64,000 bases of DNA. It comes from Methyloceanibacter caenitepidi (GTDB taxonomy: Bacteria > Pseudomonadota > Alphaproteobacteria > Rhizobiales > Methyloligellaceae). How positions within the stretch are numbered: position 1 is the first letter of the stretch; each line of letters begins with the position of its first letter. Shown here piece by piece: positions 18,693 to 26,363 of the stretch. The DNA lies in contig NZ_AP014648.1 in the NCBI RefSeq assembly GCF_000828475.1, forward strand, positions 2,987,400-3,051,399, given 5' to 3'. The position numbers were made by a program, and so were the translations under genes. The notes beneath the pieces are model-generated. The model was not told the DNA's origin and made no database searches. It saw only the letters and a program-made list of their open reading frames with translations.

Positions 18693-19079
18693 TCAAGCAA
18701 AATATCCAAAGTAGCAGAGCACGGCGCCGATGATCAGCCAGACCACGCCGCCGATGGTTGCAGCACCCGGTTTGTCCAGCATGGCATAGCCGATCTTCTT
18801 GACCGCGCTGAAACAAAGCATACGGATGGCGCCGCCGATGACGGCCATCCAGCCGAACAGCGTGATGATGAGGCGCCAGTCTAAGGCCCACACATTGTGA
18901 TTGAGCACAACGGCAAGACCCGCGGTCATCACGATAAAGCCGGTGACGTAGATCAGCGGAGGACTGTCGAGAAACTGCCGCGCCATGTCCCGCTGCGCCT
19001 CCGGGTTGACCAGAAGGCCGATCGCGGCCACGAGCATCACGGGGCCCATGAGCTGCGCCAGAAAGACCGATGTGTTCAC
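18693..19079 (-). CDS. Small integral membrane protein between TPP riboswitch and thiC
   Basis: The 128-residue protein has about four hydrophobic helices: near residues 5-25, 38-60, 66-88 and 105-127. It has no recognised motif. The start is GTG 19079 with AGGAG eight bases upstream, and that ribosome site abuts the end of the TPP riboswitch. It is therefore the first gene under riboswitch control and is followed nine bases later by thiC. By position it could take part in uptake or release of thiamine or its pyrimidine precursor, but it resembles none of ThiT, PnuT, YkoE, ThiV or the ABC-type permeases in size. Function unknown. Confidence 0.7.
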   Translation of the reverse strand: MNTSVFLAQLMGPVMLVAAIGLLVNPEAQRDMARQFLDSPPLIYVTGFIVMTAGLAVVLNHNVWALDWRLIITLFGWMAVIGGAIRMLCFSAVKKIGYAMLDKPGAATIGGVVWLIIGAVLCYFGYFA

Positions 19080-19093
19080 CGCAAAATCTCCTG

Positions 19094-19180
19094 TCCCTTC
19101 GCCGGTGCAAGCCGGATCAGGTTCTAAGGGTCTCCGCAGGTTTGCGGACTCTCAGCCCAGCATGGGGCTCCCCTCGGATG
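19094..19180 (-). promoter_or_regulatory. TPP riboswitch (THI element)
   Basis: Read on the minus strand, the conserved pieces appear in order: GAGGGGAGCCCC, GGGCTGAGAG, a variable hairpin with CCGCA/TGCGG, ACCCTTAGAACCTGATCCGG, and CACCGGCGAAGGGA closing the P1 helix. These are the pyrimidine- and pyrophosphate-sensor arms of the TPP aptamer. The element ends only two bases before AGGAG of the first gene. Control is thus likely to be at translation start, by masking the ribosome site when TPP is bound. Confidence 0.93.
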
Positions 19181-19438
19181 AGGTTCACCTTACGCCGACC
19201 GCTCGCGCTTCGAAAGGGGGCAGCACGATCGTGATCGAAAAGCTCTGCCTTTCGCGCTCGCTTGGCGCTCCAGGAGGCTCATAGACCGGGCACAGACCAA
19301 GGTTCCGGCCCGCGACTTGCGGCCTTAGGCCGCTGGGTCTAAGGCTGGCCATGAATATGCCTTGCTTCCCGCCGAATAACGGGCGCTAGACGACGCCGGA
19401 TTTCATTGGCCGCCGCGCAATACAGAGTGGACGAGAAC

Positions 19439-20578
19439 GTGAGTCAGACCGCCAAGAGTTCCGAAAAAGCACAAGATAATTCCGAGGATGCCGAAAAGAC
19501 CTCGAAGAACGGGGGCGCCAAGCTGCGCTGGATCGCGCTTGGTGTCCTGTTCGCGATCACGGTCATCGGCGTTTTCGGCTATTGGCGCTACGCGGAGATC
19601 TACCCCTCGACCGACAATGCCTATACGGGCGCCGATATCGTGCGGATCGCGCCGCTTGTCGCCGGCCAGGTGATCGAAGTCTATGTCGAGGACGACCAGA
19701 AGGTCTCCAAGGGCGATCCCCTGTTCGACATCGACCCCGTGCCCTATGACGCCGCCCTTCGCGGTGCCCGCGCCCAGTTTGATGCAGCCGCGGATGCGGC
19801 CGGAACCGAAGGCGAACCGCTGAAGGAAGCGGCGGGAGAGATGGAAGCTAAGCGCGTGGCCCTGGTCGACGCCTTGGGCCAATACCGCGCGGCCGAAAAA
19901 GCCCAGCGCGCGAAGGGCTCCTCGGACGCAGCGCCCAGTCCCGCCGTCGCAAAAGCCCTCGTCACGGTCCGCGAAGCGGAAGCCGCCTTTCAGACTGCCC
20001 ATAAGGCGTTCAGCGAGGCGCAGGACAAGAACATGGTCGTCACCGTTCCCACGGCGAAGCTCCGCGGGGCTGCCGCGCAGCTCGACAAGGCGACCGAAGA
20101 TCGCGTGAAGACACATGTGCTCTCGCCGGGTGACGGCTGGGTCTCCGATGTGCGGATCCGGCCGGGCGCGGTCATGGATGCCGGCACGCCGGCATTTCCG
20201 TTGGTGGAGGCCGGCCCTTGGTGGGTGAATGCGAACTTCAAGGAAACCGACCTCCAGCGCATCCGGAAAGGGCAGCCGGCGACCATCAAGCTGGATATGT
20301 ATCCGGGCTACGCCATCGAGGGCACGGTTGAGAGCATCAGCCCCGGATCGGGCGCCCTGTTCTCGGTGCTGCCGCCGGAGAACGCCACCGGCAACTGGGT
20401 GAAGGTGACGCAACGCTTCCCGGTGCGGATCAGGATCGACGGCAAGCCGGATCCGAAACGGCCCTTGCGGGTCGGCGCCACCGCCACGGTAACAGTCGAT
20501 ACGACGGGCGACGATAAGACGGCGGGGGCACAAGCGGAACCCGCCCCGCAGAACACCGCGAGTGCGGGCACGCAATGA
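19439..20578 (+). CDS. HlyD/EmrA-type membrane fusion protein
   Basis: This 379-residue protein is the periplasmic adaptor of a tripartite or two-part efflux system. A hydrophilic N-terminus precedes one anchor helix (about residues 30-52). The motif TDNAYTGADIVRIAPLVAGQV then opens the lipoyl half-domain, followed by a helical hairpin and the second half-motif LSPGDGWVSDVRIRPGAV. The next gene overlaps its stop by four bases and encodes the 14-helix pump. I start at GTG 19439, after GGACGAG; GTG 19427 and TTG 19406 are in-frame alternatives. The pump probably exports hydrophobic toxic compounds; no dedicated regulator is adjacent. Confidence 0.85.
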   Translation: MSQTAKSSEKAQDNSEDAEKTSKNGGAKLRWIALGVLFAITVIGVFGYWRYAEIYPSTDNAYTGADIVRIAPLVAGQVIEVYVEDDQKVSKGDPLFDIDPVPYDAALRGARAQFDAAADAAGTEGEPLKEAAGEMEAKRVALVDALGQYRAAEKAQRAKGSSDAAPSPAVAKALVTVREAEAAFQTAHKAFSEAQDKNMVVTVPTAKLRGAAAQLDKATEDRVKTHVLSPGDGWVSDVRIRPGAVMDAGTPAFPLVEAGPWWVNANFKETDLQRIRKGQPATIKLDMYPGYAIEGTVESISPGSGALFSVLPPENATGNWVKVTQRFPVRIRIDGKPDPKRPLRVGATATVTVDTTGDDKTAGAQAEPAPQNTASAGTQ

Positions 20579-22386
20579 CCGATCGGCCGCGCGGGGGGAC
20601 CGGCGGCCGAAGCGCCGGAGGGCAGCGTCGGCCGGGCCGTACGCCGAGAAAATCGGCGGCGAAGACGGAATCCCTCAACTCCCAAAGCCCAAAGTCTCAG
20701 AGCCCAAAGTCTGAGAGCCCAGAGGCGGCGCGAGCGTCCGCACCTGCCAAAACGGCCGCCAAGACGCCACCCAAGACATCGGCGAAAAAGCCGCGCAGCA
20801 AGACGAACGCCGCGAAGCCTGCAGGCGGCGGCACCCGCCCCCCGGCTCCGAAACAGACCCCGCTCCCGCGGCCGCCAAAAGATCCGGACTCGCCTCCCGT
20901 GGCGCTTGTCGTCGCCGTAGTGCTGACGGCCATTCTGGAAGTGCTGGACATCACGATCGTCAACGTCGCCGTGCCCCATATGCTCGGCGCGTTCGCGGCC
21001 ACGCCCGATCAGATCACTTGGATCCTGACCTCATACATTGTAGCGGCGGCCGTCGTCGTACCGCTCACCGGCTTCCTGTCGAACTGGCTCGGCCGCAGGC
21101 GGCTGCTGCTCGGATCGATCACCGGCTTCGTCATCTCCTCGGTCCTGTGCGGACTGTCGTGGAATCTGGAGAGCATGGTCGTGTTCCGGCTGGCACAAGG
21201 CGTGTTCGGCGCACCGCTCGTGCCGCTCAGCCAGGCCATTCTGATGGATGCCTTCCCGCGCGACAAGCAAGGCCAAGCGCTGGCCATCTTCGGCCTCGGC
21301 ATCATGGTGGCCCCGGTCATCGGACCCTCCTTGGGCGGCTGGCTCACCGAGACCTATTCGTGGCGCATGGTGTTCTACATCAACATCCCGGTCGGGGTGT
21401 TGGCGCTCCTGCTTTCGGTCGGCTATCTGCCGAAGCGGTCCATCAAGGACATTACGACGGACTGGATGGGGCTCGCCCTCCTCATCGTCGCCGTGGGAAC
21501 ACTGCAATTGGTGCTGGACCAGGGGCATATGCGCGACTGGTTCGATTCCAAGCTCATCGTCGCTCTCACGATCATCTGCATCTTCACGACAATCGCCTTC
21601 TTCATGCGTGGCTGGAACAAGACGAACAACATCATCGATCTTTCGCTCCTGAAAGATCGGAGCTTCGTCGCCGGAACGCTGGCGATCACGCTGTTCGGCA
21701 TCAGCCTGTTCGGCTGGATGGCGATCATGCCGCTCCTCACGCAACGTCTTCTCGGCTATCCGGCCGACCTCGCCGGCATGCTGTTCATTCCGCGCGGCCT
21801 CGTGAGCGCGGCCATGCTCGCCATCACGGGCGGTCTCCTAATGCGCTTCGTCGACCCGCGCTGGCTTATCGGCTGCGGCCTGATCCTGACGGCTGCAGGA
21901 ACGCTACCGATGGCCTTCTTCAACCTTCAGGTGGATCCCTGGGCCATCATTGCGCCGACGCTGCTGGCGGGAGCGGGGACCGGCCTCTTCTTCGTGCCGC
22001 TCACGGCCGTTGCCTTCGCGAACGTGCCGAATTCAAAATACGACGAGGCGGCGGGAATCTATGCCTTGATGCGTGGAATCGGCGCATCGGCCGGCATCGC
22101 CATCGTGAGCTGGCTGTTCGTGCGCCAGGCGCACATTCACTTCGCCGAGCTCACCGCTCACATCACGCCCTATAACCGCGATCTCCTGCCCTATCTCACC
22201 GAGCGCGGGCTGACGCCGCAGGACCCGCAAGCGGGCGCAGCCGTGATGCAGGAGATCGCGCGCCAGGCGCAAATTCTCGCCTTCGACGATATCTTCTGGT
22301 TCATCGGGATCTGCACCATCGCCATCGTGCCGGTGATCTTCTTCATGTCCCGGCCGAAGACCACAGGTGTGGTGGTCGCGCACTAA
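20575..22386 (+). CDS. DHA2-family drug:proton antiporter (EmrB/QacA type) with long N-terminal extension
   Basis: The 603-residue protein has the 14 transmembrane helices of the DHA2 group. Motif A appears as GFLSNWLGRRRLLLGS, motif C as GLGIMVAPVIGPSLGGWL, and helix 1 carries LDITIVNVAVPHM. It should drive drug export using the proton gradient with the upstream EmrA-like adaptor, to which it is coupled by an ATGA overlap. The first 100 residues are unusual: a Lys/Pro/Ala/Ser-rich tail with tandem SQSPK-type units and KTAAKTPPKTSAKK. Typical EmrB proteins lack this. The tail is predicted cytoplasmic and could bind nucleic acid, membrane lipid or a partner. Confidence 0.9.
   Translation: MTDRPRGGTGGRSAGGQRRPGRTPRKSAAKTESLNSQSPKSQSPKSESPEAARASAPAKTAAKTPPKTSAKKPRSKTNAAKPAGGGTRPPAPKQTPLPRPPKDPDSPPVALVVAVVLTAILEVLDITIVNVAVPHMLGAFAATPDQITWILTSYIVAAAVVVPLTGFLSNWLGRRRLLLGSITGFVISSVLCGLSWNLESMVVFRLAQGVFGAPLVPLSQAILMDAFPRDKQGQALAIFGLGIMVAPVIGPSLGGWLTETYSWRMVFYINIPVGVLALLLSVGYLPKRSIKDITTDWMGLALLIVAVGTLQLVLDQGHMRDWFDSKLIVALTIICIFTTIAFFMRGWNKTNNIIDLSLLKDRSFVAGTLAITLFGISLFGWMAIMPLLTQRLLGYPADLAGMLFIPRGLVSAAMLAITGGLLMRFVDPRWLIGCGLILTAAGTLPMAFFNLQVDPWAIIAPTLLAGAGTGLFFVPLTAVAFANVPNSKYDEAAGIYALMRGIGASAGIAIVSWLFVRQAHIHFAELTAHITPYNRDLLPYLTERGLTPQDPQAGAAVMQEIARQAQILAFDDIFWFIGICTIAIVPVIFFMSRPKTTGVVVAH
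20684..20724 (+). repeat. Short tandem coding repeat in the EmrB-like tail
   Basis: About two copies of a unit near AGCCCAAAGTCTCAG, plus a partial third, encode the repeated Ser-Pro-Lys-Ser motif of the tail. Small differences (CAG/GAG) distinguish the copies. This looks like recent slippage growth within an otherwise conserved gene. Confidence 0.6.
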
Positions 22387-22454
22387 GGGCGGCGCGGTCC
22401 GTACAGAGCGGCTAACGGCACCCCGGCTCATACGCCTTCACTGCCCGGCTATCG

Positions 22455-22823
22455 CTACCAGCAGACTTTGGCGCCCGACGTGCAGACCGATGGCGACACG
22501 ACGCCTCGCCAGCACGTCGTGTGGGCGGTCGATGTGATGATGTCGGGCTTCTGGTAGAGGTCCGGCGTCACCTCCCCGCGCCAATATGGATTGGGCTTTG
22601 GCTGAGCCGGCGAGAGCGTGACCTGGCTCACACGCCACTTTGCCTTGACGCCTTCGATCTCGTTCTTCAGAGCGGTCAGAGACGCCTGGACGGCGAATGA
22701 CTTGAAGGGCCCGTCATCTGTGGCAAACACAGTCGCACACCGAGCCTCAGCGCCTCCACTTTGTGCCATGACGAATCCAATCGCCGCGATTGTCAGTGCA
22801 AGAGCACGCCGATACGACCCCAT
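22455..22823 (-). CDS. Small secreted cysteine-rich protein, paralogue A
   Basis: The 122-residue precursor has a signal peptide ending near GGAEARC. The C-terminal 50 residues share a strict pattern with the neighbouring paralogue: PYWR, V-P-LYQKPD, HT-CW-GVVSP-VCTSGAK-CW. The protein ends exactly at CW. Three cysteines in that block plus one after the signal could form two disulfides. I recognise no family or function; a secreted binding protein or inhibitor is possible. Its ribosome site AAGGAGGCTTCG is identical to that of the paralogue, so the duplication included the leader. It is likely co-transcribed with the paralogue, 27 bases upstream. Confidence 0.68.
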   Translation of the reverse strand: MGSYRRALALTIAAIGFVMAQSGGAEARCATVFATDDGPFKSFAVQASLTALKNEIEGVKAKWRVSQVTLSPAQPKPNPYWRGEVTPDLYQKPDIITSTAHTTCWRGVVSPSVCTSGAKVCW

Positions 22824-22850
22824 CGAAGCCTCCTTGGAATGCGCTGGTCG

Positions 22851-23219
22851 CTACCAGCAGATCTTCGCGCCGGACGTGCACACCGTCGGCGAGACCACGC
22901 CCGACCAGCAGATCGTGTGTCCCTGCGATGTGACCACATCGGGCTTCTGATAAAGGTTCGGAGACACGGAGTCGCGCCAGTAAGGCTGCGGCTTCGCGCG
23001 CATGGGCGAGATGGACACGCTGCGGAGGCGTTTCGAGGCCTTGAATTCCGCAATCGCTTCCTTGAGGGCGTTCTGAGACCGGGCAACCGCCGTCCTCTTG
23101 TCGACGCCATCGGCTGTCCCGGACAACCCAACGCAGCCCGCTTGCGCGCTCGCGCCAAGAGACAGGCAGAACCCAGCCGCCAAGAATGCCAGTGCAACGG
23201 CGCGCCAATACGACCTCAT
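22851..23219 (-). CDS. Small secreted cysteine-rich protein, paralogue B
   Basis: The 122-residue precursor has a signal peptide ending near ASAQAGC and is a tandem paralogue of the next gene downstream. The C-terminal block (YWR, SPNLYQKPDVVTS, TICWSGVVSPTVCTSGAKICW) is strongly conserved, while the N-terminal 60 residues have diverged. That pattern suggests the C-terminal disulfide-rich part is the functional unit. I start at 23219, which has AAGGAGG at the proper distance; 16 upstream codons are rejected. No relative of known function comes to mind. It lies near an efflux operon, but on the other strand. Confidence 0.68.
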   Translation of the reverse strand: MRSYWRAVALAFLAAGFCLSLGASAQAGCVGLSGTADGVDKRTAVARSQNALKEAIAEFKASKRLRSVSISPMRAKPQPYWRDSVSPNLYQKPDVVTSQGHTICWSGVVSPTVCTSGAKICW

Positions 23220-23406
23220 CGAAGCCTCCTTAGGACGTGTAGGATGGGAAAGTTGTACGAGCCGCAATCACCCGATTCCAGCCGCTTGCGCTCGCGGCAA
23301 ATGGGTTCTCCACTTCCTGTTACCCATCTGCCACAGTCTAAGGCCGTTTTTTAAGCGAATTGGTCGTCAGCGCACGTCCTGCGCTGCAATATGAAGGTAG
23401 GTCGAC

Positions 23407-24210
23407 ATGTCCTCCAAGCTCGTTGTTGTGACCGGCGCTTCCAGCGGGATCGGAGAAGCCACGGCGCGGCGCTTCGGCCAGGCCGGCGCGCATGTGGTGC
23501 TATTGGCTCGCAACGCCGACCGTCTGGAGCGCGCCGCGCACGAGGTGCGCGCCGCCGGCGGCACGGCGACCGCGCTCGCTATCGACCTGCAAAACAGGGC
23601 CGAAACGCTGGACGCGGCAGCACGCATCTCGGGCGATATCGGAACGCCCGACCTTCTCGTCAACAATGCCGGCATCGGCCGCTGGCGGCCCCTCGTCGAA
23701 ACCGGCCCCGACGAAGCCGCGGCCATGATCGGCGTTCCTTACCTTGCCGCCTTCAACCTGACCCGCGCCTTCGTGCCTGCCATGATCGAGCGCGGCTCCG
23801 GCGGCATCGCCTTCGTGACTTCGCCCGCTTCCTATCTCGCCTGGCCCAACGCGAGCGCCTACATCGCCGCACGGCGGGCTATCGCCGGATTCGCAGAGTC
23901 GCTGCAGAGCGAGCTGAAGACGGCGGGCATCGTCGTCACCATCGTGGTGCTGGGAACCGTCGAGACCCCCTATTTCGACAACAATCCCGGGAGCCGCGAA
24001 AACATCCCGGAGCTCGACTCCCGGCTCGCGCCCGTGTTGACGGCGGACCAGGCGGCGGAGGCTCTGTTCCAAGGCACGGAGCAAAGGAAGCGGTTCGTCG
24101 TGAAGCCTGGAATTTACCGGGCCTTGTTCGTCATGAACGCGCTGTTTCCGAAAACGGTCGCGAGCCAAATCCGCCGCGCCGCCAAGAAGGGACGACGAAC
24201 CGGCGCCTAG
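23407..24210 (+). CDS. Short-chain dehydrogenase/reductase with Arg in place of catalytic Lys
   Basis: The 267-residue protein has the classical SDR Rossmann fold: TGASSGIG at residues 9-16, NNAG at 86-89 and a catalytic serine at 139 in VTSPASY. The catalytic pair is altered: Tyr152 is followed by Ile-Ala-Ala-Arg156, where nearly all SDRs have lysine. The lysine lowers the tyrosine pKa and binds ribose; arginine may do part of this, but activity is uncertain. The basic residue after the second strand (ARNADR) suggests NADPH. It ends with a basic tail, and its stop overlaps the convergent transporter gene by four bases. Confidence 0.82.
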   Translation: MSSKLVVVTGASSGIGEATARRFGQAGAHVVLLARNADRLERAAHEVRAAGGTATALAIDLQNRAETLDAAARISGDIGTPDLLVNNAGIGRWRPLVETGPDEAAAMIGVPYLAAFNLTRAFVPAMIERGSGGIAFVTSPASYLAWPNASAYIAARRAIAGFAESLQSELKTAGIVVTIVVLGTVETPYFDNNPGSRENIPELDSRLAPVLTADQAAEALFQGTEQRKRFVVKPGIYRALFVMNALFPKTVASQIRRAAKKGRRTGA

Positions 24211-25268
24211 CGCCGCAGCATGCCGAGGCGCTTCAAGATCAAAAAGACCAAGCCCGACGCCCCGAAAAGCAGCAGCAGGGTCACGATGAAGCCCGAGCGG
24301 TCGTGTTCCAGCGGCAAACCGCCGACATTCATGCCGAAGATCGACGAGATCACGCCGGCAGGCAAAAACACCGTCGTCACGATCGTCAGCAGTTGAAGGT
24401 TGCGGTTGGTCTGGTCGGTCATACGCAGCGAAACCTCTTCCTGCAGCAGGTGCGCGCGGTCCCGCAAGGCGACCATCTCATGATCGAGCCAGTCGAGCCG
24501 CTGCGCGATAGGGCTCGTTTTCAGCACATGGGCTTGGCCCGCCGTTTGCGAGGTGTTCTGCTCGTACCGTCCAATCACGGACCGTTGCGTCGACAGCAGC
24601 CGATGCAGCCGCACCGCAAGACGCCGGCATTTGGCCAGACGCTTCGGGATGTCGTCGTCGAGATCGACGATCAGCCGTTCCTCGATGAGGTCCAGCTCGT
24701 CGCCGATAGTCTCGTACTTCTCCTCGACCCCTGAAGCGACTTGCATGAGGATCGACTCAAGCAGGGCCGTATGGCTCTTCGGACCTTGGCCCGAGCGAAG
24801 CGATTTGCGCACGGCTTCGATCGAATGCAGGCCGTCGCGACGCCCCGTGATCAGAAGCTTTTCCGTCGCCACGAAATGTAGAAGACCGAGTTCGTTGGAA
24901 AGCCCCTCGAGCCGGCGGACCAAGTCGCCAAAAACCCCATAGATGCATGCACCGTCCGCATGCAGCTGCTGGCGATCCTCAACCGACAACAGGAGAGACA
25001 CGGCCGCCTGGGGAACGTCTTCGAGACGCGCACGCAGGTACGGCCCGACACGCGCGTCCGCCAGGTTGACGTGCACCCAAAGCCAGCGACCGTCTCCCGT
25101 GTCGCCGAGCCCGTTGGGCGGCAACATGCACTCGGAAAGTTCCTGCGATGTCCCGTCGGCGCTGAAGCGGAATGCCCAAACAAGCCCCGGGCAATGGTCC
25201 AGAGACGGTTCTGCGGCGGGAGGCTGTACCGAACCTACTGCGGACTTAGCGGCCTGAGTTTGCGACAT
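24207..25268 (-). CDS. CorA/ZntB-family metal ion transporter
   Basis: The 353-residue protein has the CorA-type funnel: a large soluble N-terminal domain (residues 1-260), a long helix, then two C-terminal transmembrane helices. The signature loop is FGMNVGGLP at the end of the first helix, in which GMN is the pore entrance motif. The soluble part, with WLWVHVNLAD near residue 60, is closer to ZntB than to the Mg-specific CorA. ZntB moves zinc by proton-coupled uptake or export; the metal here is not certain. The length and topology are complete. The short C-terminal tail ends in basic residues inside the cell. Confidence 0.85.
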   Translation of the reverse strand: MSQTQAAKSAVGSVQPPAAEPSLDHCPGLVWAFRFSADGTSQELSECMLPPNGLGDTGDGRWLWVHVNLADARVGPYLRARLEDVPQAAVSLLLSVEDRQQLHADGACIYGVFGDLVRRLEGLSNELGLLHFVATEKLLITGRRDGLHSIEAVRKSLRSGQGPKSHTALLESILMQVASGVEEKYETIGDELDLIEERLIVDLDDDIPKRLAKCRRLAVRLHRLLSTQRSVIGRYEQNTSQTAGQAHVLKTSPIAQRLDWLDHEMVALRDRAHLLQEEVSLRMTDQTNRNLQLLTIVTTVFLPAGVISSIFGMNVGGLPLEHDRSGFIVTLLLLFGASGLVFLILKRLGMLRR

Positions 25269-25353
25269 GTTCTCCTCTTAAGCTGTGAGGAGAGACTCCA
25301 AACATTGCACTCTTGTGACAGTCGTTGGCCGCCCTGCCGGCGGGTGGAAGGCC

Positions 25354-25797
25354 TTAGGGCGCCGCGGGAATGGCGAGCAAGGACTTGAGGGCCGAGCGAG
25401 GCCTGGCAAGGTCGGCCAAGGTGTAGCCGTCAAGAACCTCCAGAAAGGCCTCTCCCGCTTTGTGAAGGGCTTTGCGCAGCACGCAGCACCGTTCGATGGC
25501 GCAGCCTTCGTCCAGCGGCGGGAAGCACGGCACCAGCGCCATATCCGGTTCCGTATGGCGCACCACGTCGCCCAGAGAGATGCGCTCCGGCCGGCGGGCA
25601 AGGCGCAAGCCGCCGCCCCGCCCCCGCACAGTCTCCACGTAGCCGGCAACGCCAAGTTCATACGCGACTTTTGTCAGATGGTTCTTCGAGATGCCGTACG
25701 CGCCGGCAACTTCGGCGATGGTCGCCAGATCCCCGTCCTTGACCGCGACGTACATCAGCAGCCGCAGCGCATAGTCGCTGTAGACGGTGAGACGCAT
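25354..25797 (-). CDS. nsrR: Rrf2-family regulator, NsrR-like nitric oxide sensor
   Basis: The 147-residue protein has the Rrf2 winged helix (MRLTVYSDYALRLLMYVAV, then ISKNHLTKVAYELG and RGRGGGLRLAR in the wing). Three to four cysteines, at 91, 99, 104 and 105, match the cluster-binding positions of NsrR, which loses its [4Fe-4S] or [2Fe-2S] cluster on reaction with nitric oxide. It would then release target genes. I start at 25797 because GGAG lies six bases before it; an ATG two codons upstream overlaps that site. The divergent gene encodes a truncated haemoglobin, a typical NsrR target, and NsrR-like palindromes lie between them. Confidence 0.85.
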   Translation of the reverse strand: MRLTVYSDYALRLLMYVAVKDGDLATIAEVAGAYGISKNHLTKVAYELGVAGYVETVRGRGGGLRLARRPERISLGDVVRHTEPDMALVPCFPPLDEGCAIERCCVLRKALHKAGEAFLEVLDGYTLADLARPRSALKSLLAIPAAP

Positions 25798-25822
25798 GGC
25801 CATCTCCTTTCGGCTTAAACAT

Positions 25823-25835
25823 ATATTTCAAATAT
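25823..25835. promoter_or_regulatory. AT-rich palindrome in nsrR promoter region
   Basis: ATATTT-C-AAATAT is a perfect 6-1-6 palindrome 25 bases before the NsrR start. Its size and AT-rich core fit a half-degenerate NsrR site, which suggests autoregulation. Confidence 0.45.
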
Positions 25836-25860
25836 TGCTTTATCTCAAGCCGCGCGATAA

Positions 25861-25883
25861 AAGGTGCATCTACAGTATATCTT
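25861..25883. promoter_or_regulatory. Candidate NsrR operator before haemoglobin gene
   Basis: AAGGTGCATCT and CAGTATATCTT flank one base. This agrees closely with the known NsrR pattern of AAGATGYATTT half-sites in inverted orientation with one spacer base. It lies 25-47 bases before the haemoglobin ATG. Confidence 0.6.
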
Positions 25884-25907
25884 TCCGGTCCTGCGATGGA
25901 GTTGAAT

Positions 25908-26363
25908 ATGACGGACTGCCCCGGCGTGGATTGTATCCCCCAAGAGTCTAGCGAGGCTCCGCTGACAGAGAACGGCATCCGGCTTCTGGTCGACCGCTTC
26001 TACGACAAGGTGCGTCAAGACGCGTTGCTCGGTCCTGTCTTCGCGCGCGCCATCCCCGACGACGCATGGCCGGCACACCTGGCCACCATGCGCGACTTCT
26101 GGTCGTCGGTGATGCTCACCTCCGGCCGCTACCATGGGAACCCGGTAGCCGCCCATCGGCGCCTCGACGGCATCAAACCGGCACACTTCGAGCGCTGGCT
26201 CGCACTGTTCGGCGAGACTTGCCGAGAGCTGTTCGGCGACAAGACGGCGGCGGCGTTCGTGGACAAGGCAAATCGGATCGCCACGAGCCTCCAGCTCGCG
26301 ATGTTTTACCGGCCCGAGAACGATCTGCTGGCGCCTCAGCGGAAGCTCGCCGGCAGGGCCTAG
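25908..26363 (+). CDS. Group III truncated haemoglobin
   Basis: The 151-residue protein has the two-over-two globin fold of group III. The E-helix region reads MRDFWSSVMLTSGRYHG, and the proximal histidine is His93 in PAHFERWLALF. These heme proteins bind O2 and NO in the cytoplasm and, in Campylobacter, moderate nitrosative stress. The start is ATG 25908 with GGAG six bases upstream; ATG 25896 is less well placed. A NsrR-type operator before it supports NO induction. The first 15 residues contain two cysteines (CPGVDC), which is unusual for this group. The 3' end overlaps the convergent ClC gene by four bases. Confidence 0.88.
   Translation: MTDCPGVDCIPQESSEAPLTENGIRLLVDRFYDKVRQDALLGPVFARAIPDDAWPAHLATMRDFWSSVMLTSGRYHGNPVAAHRRLDGIKPAHFERWLALFGETCRELFGDKTAAAFVDKANRIATSLQLAMFYRPENDLLAPQRKLAGRA

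Noticed and set aside
19403-20575. Minus-strand 390-codon frame opposite the EmrA-like gene
   Set aside because: It is the mirror of a clear membrane fusion protein and is His/Arg-rich without domain similarity.
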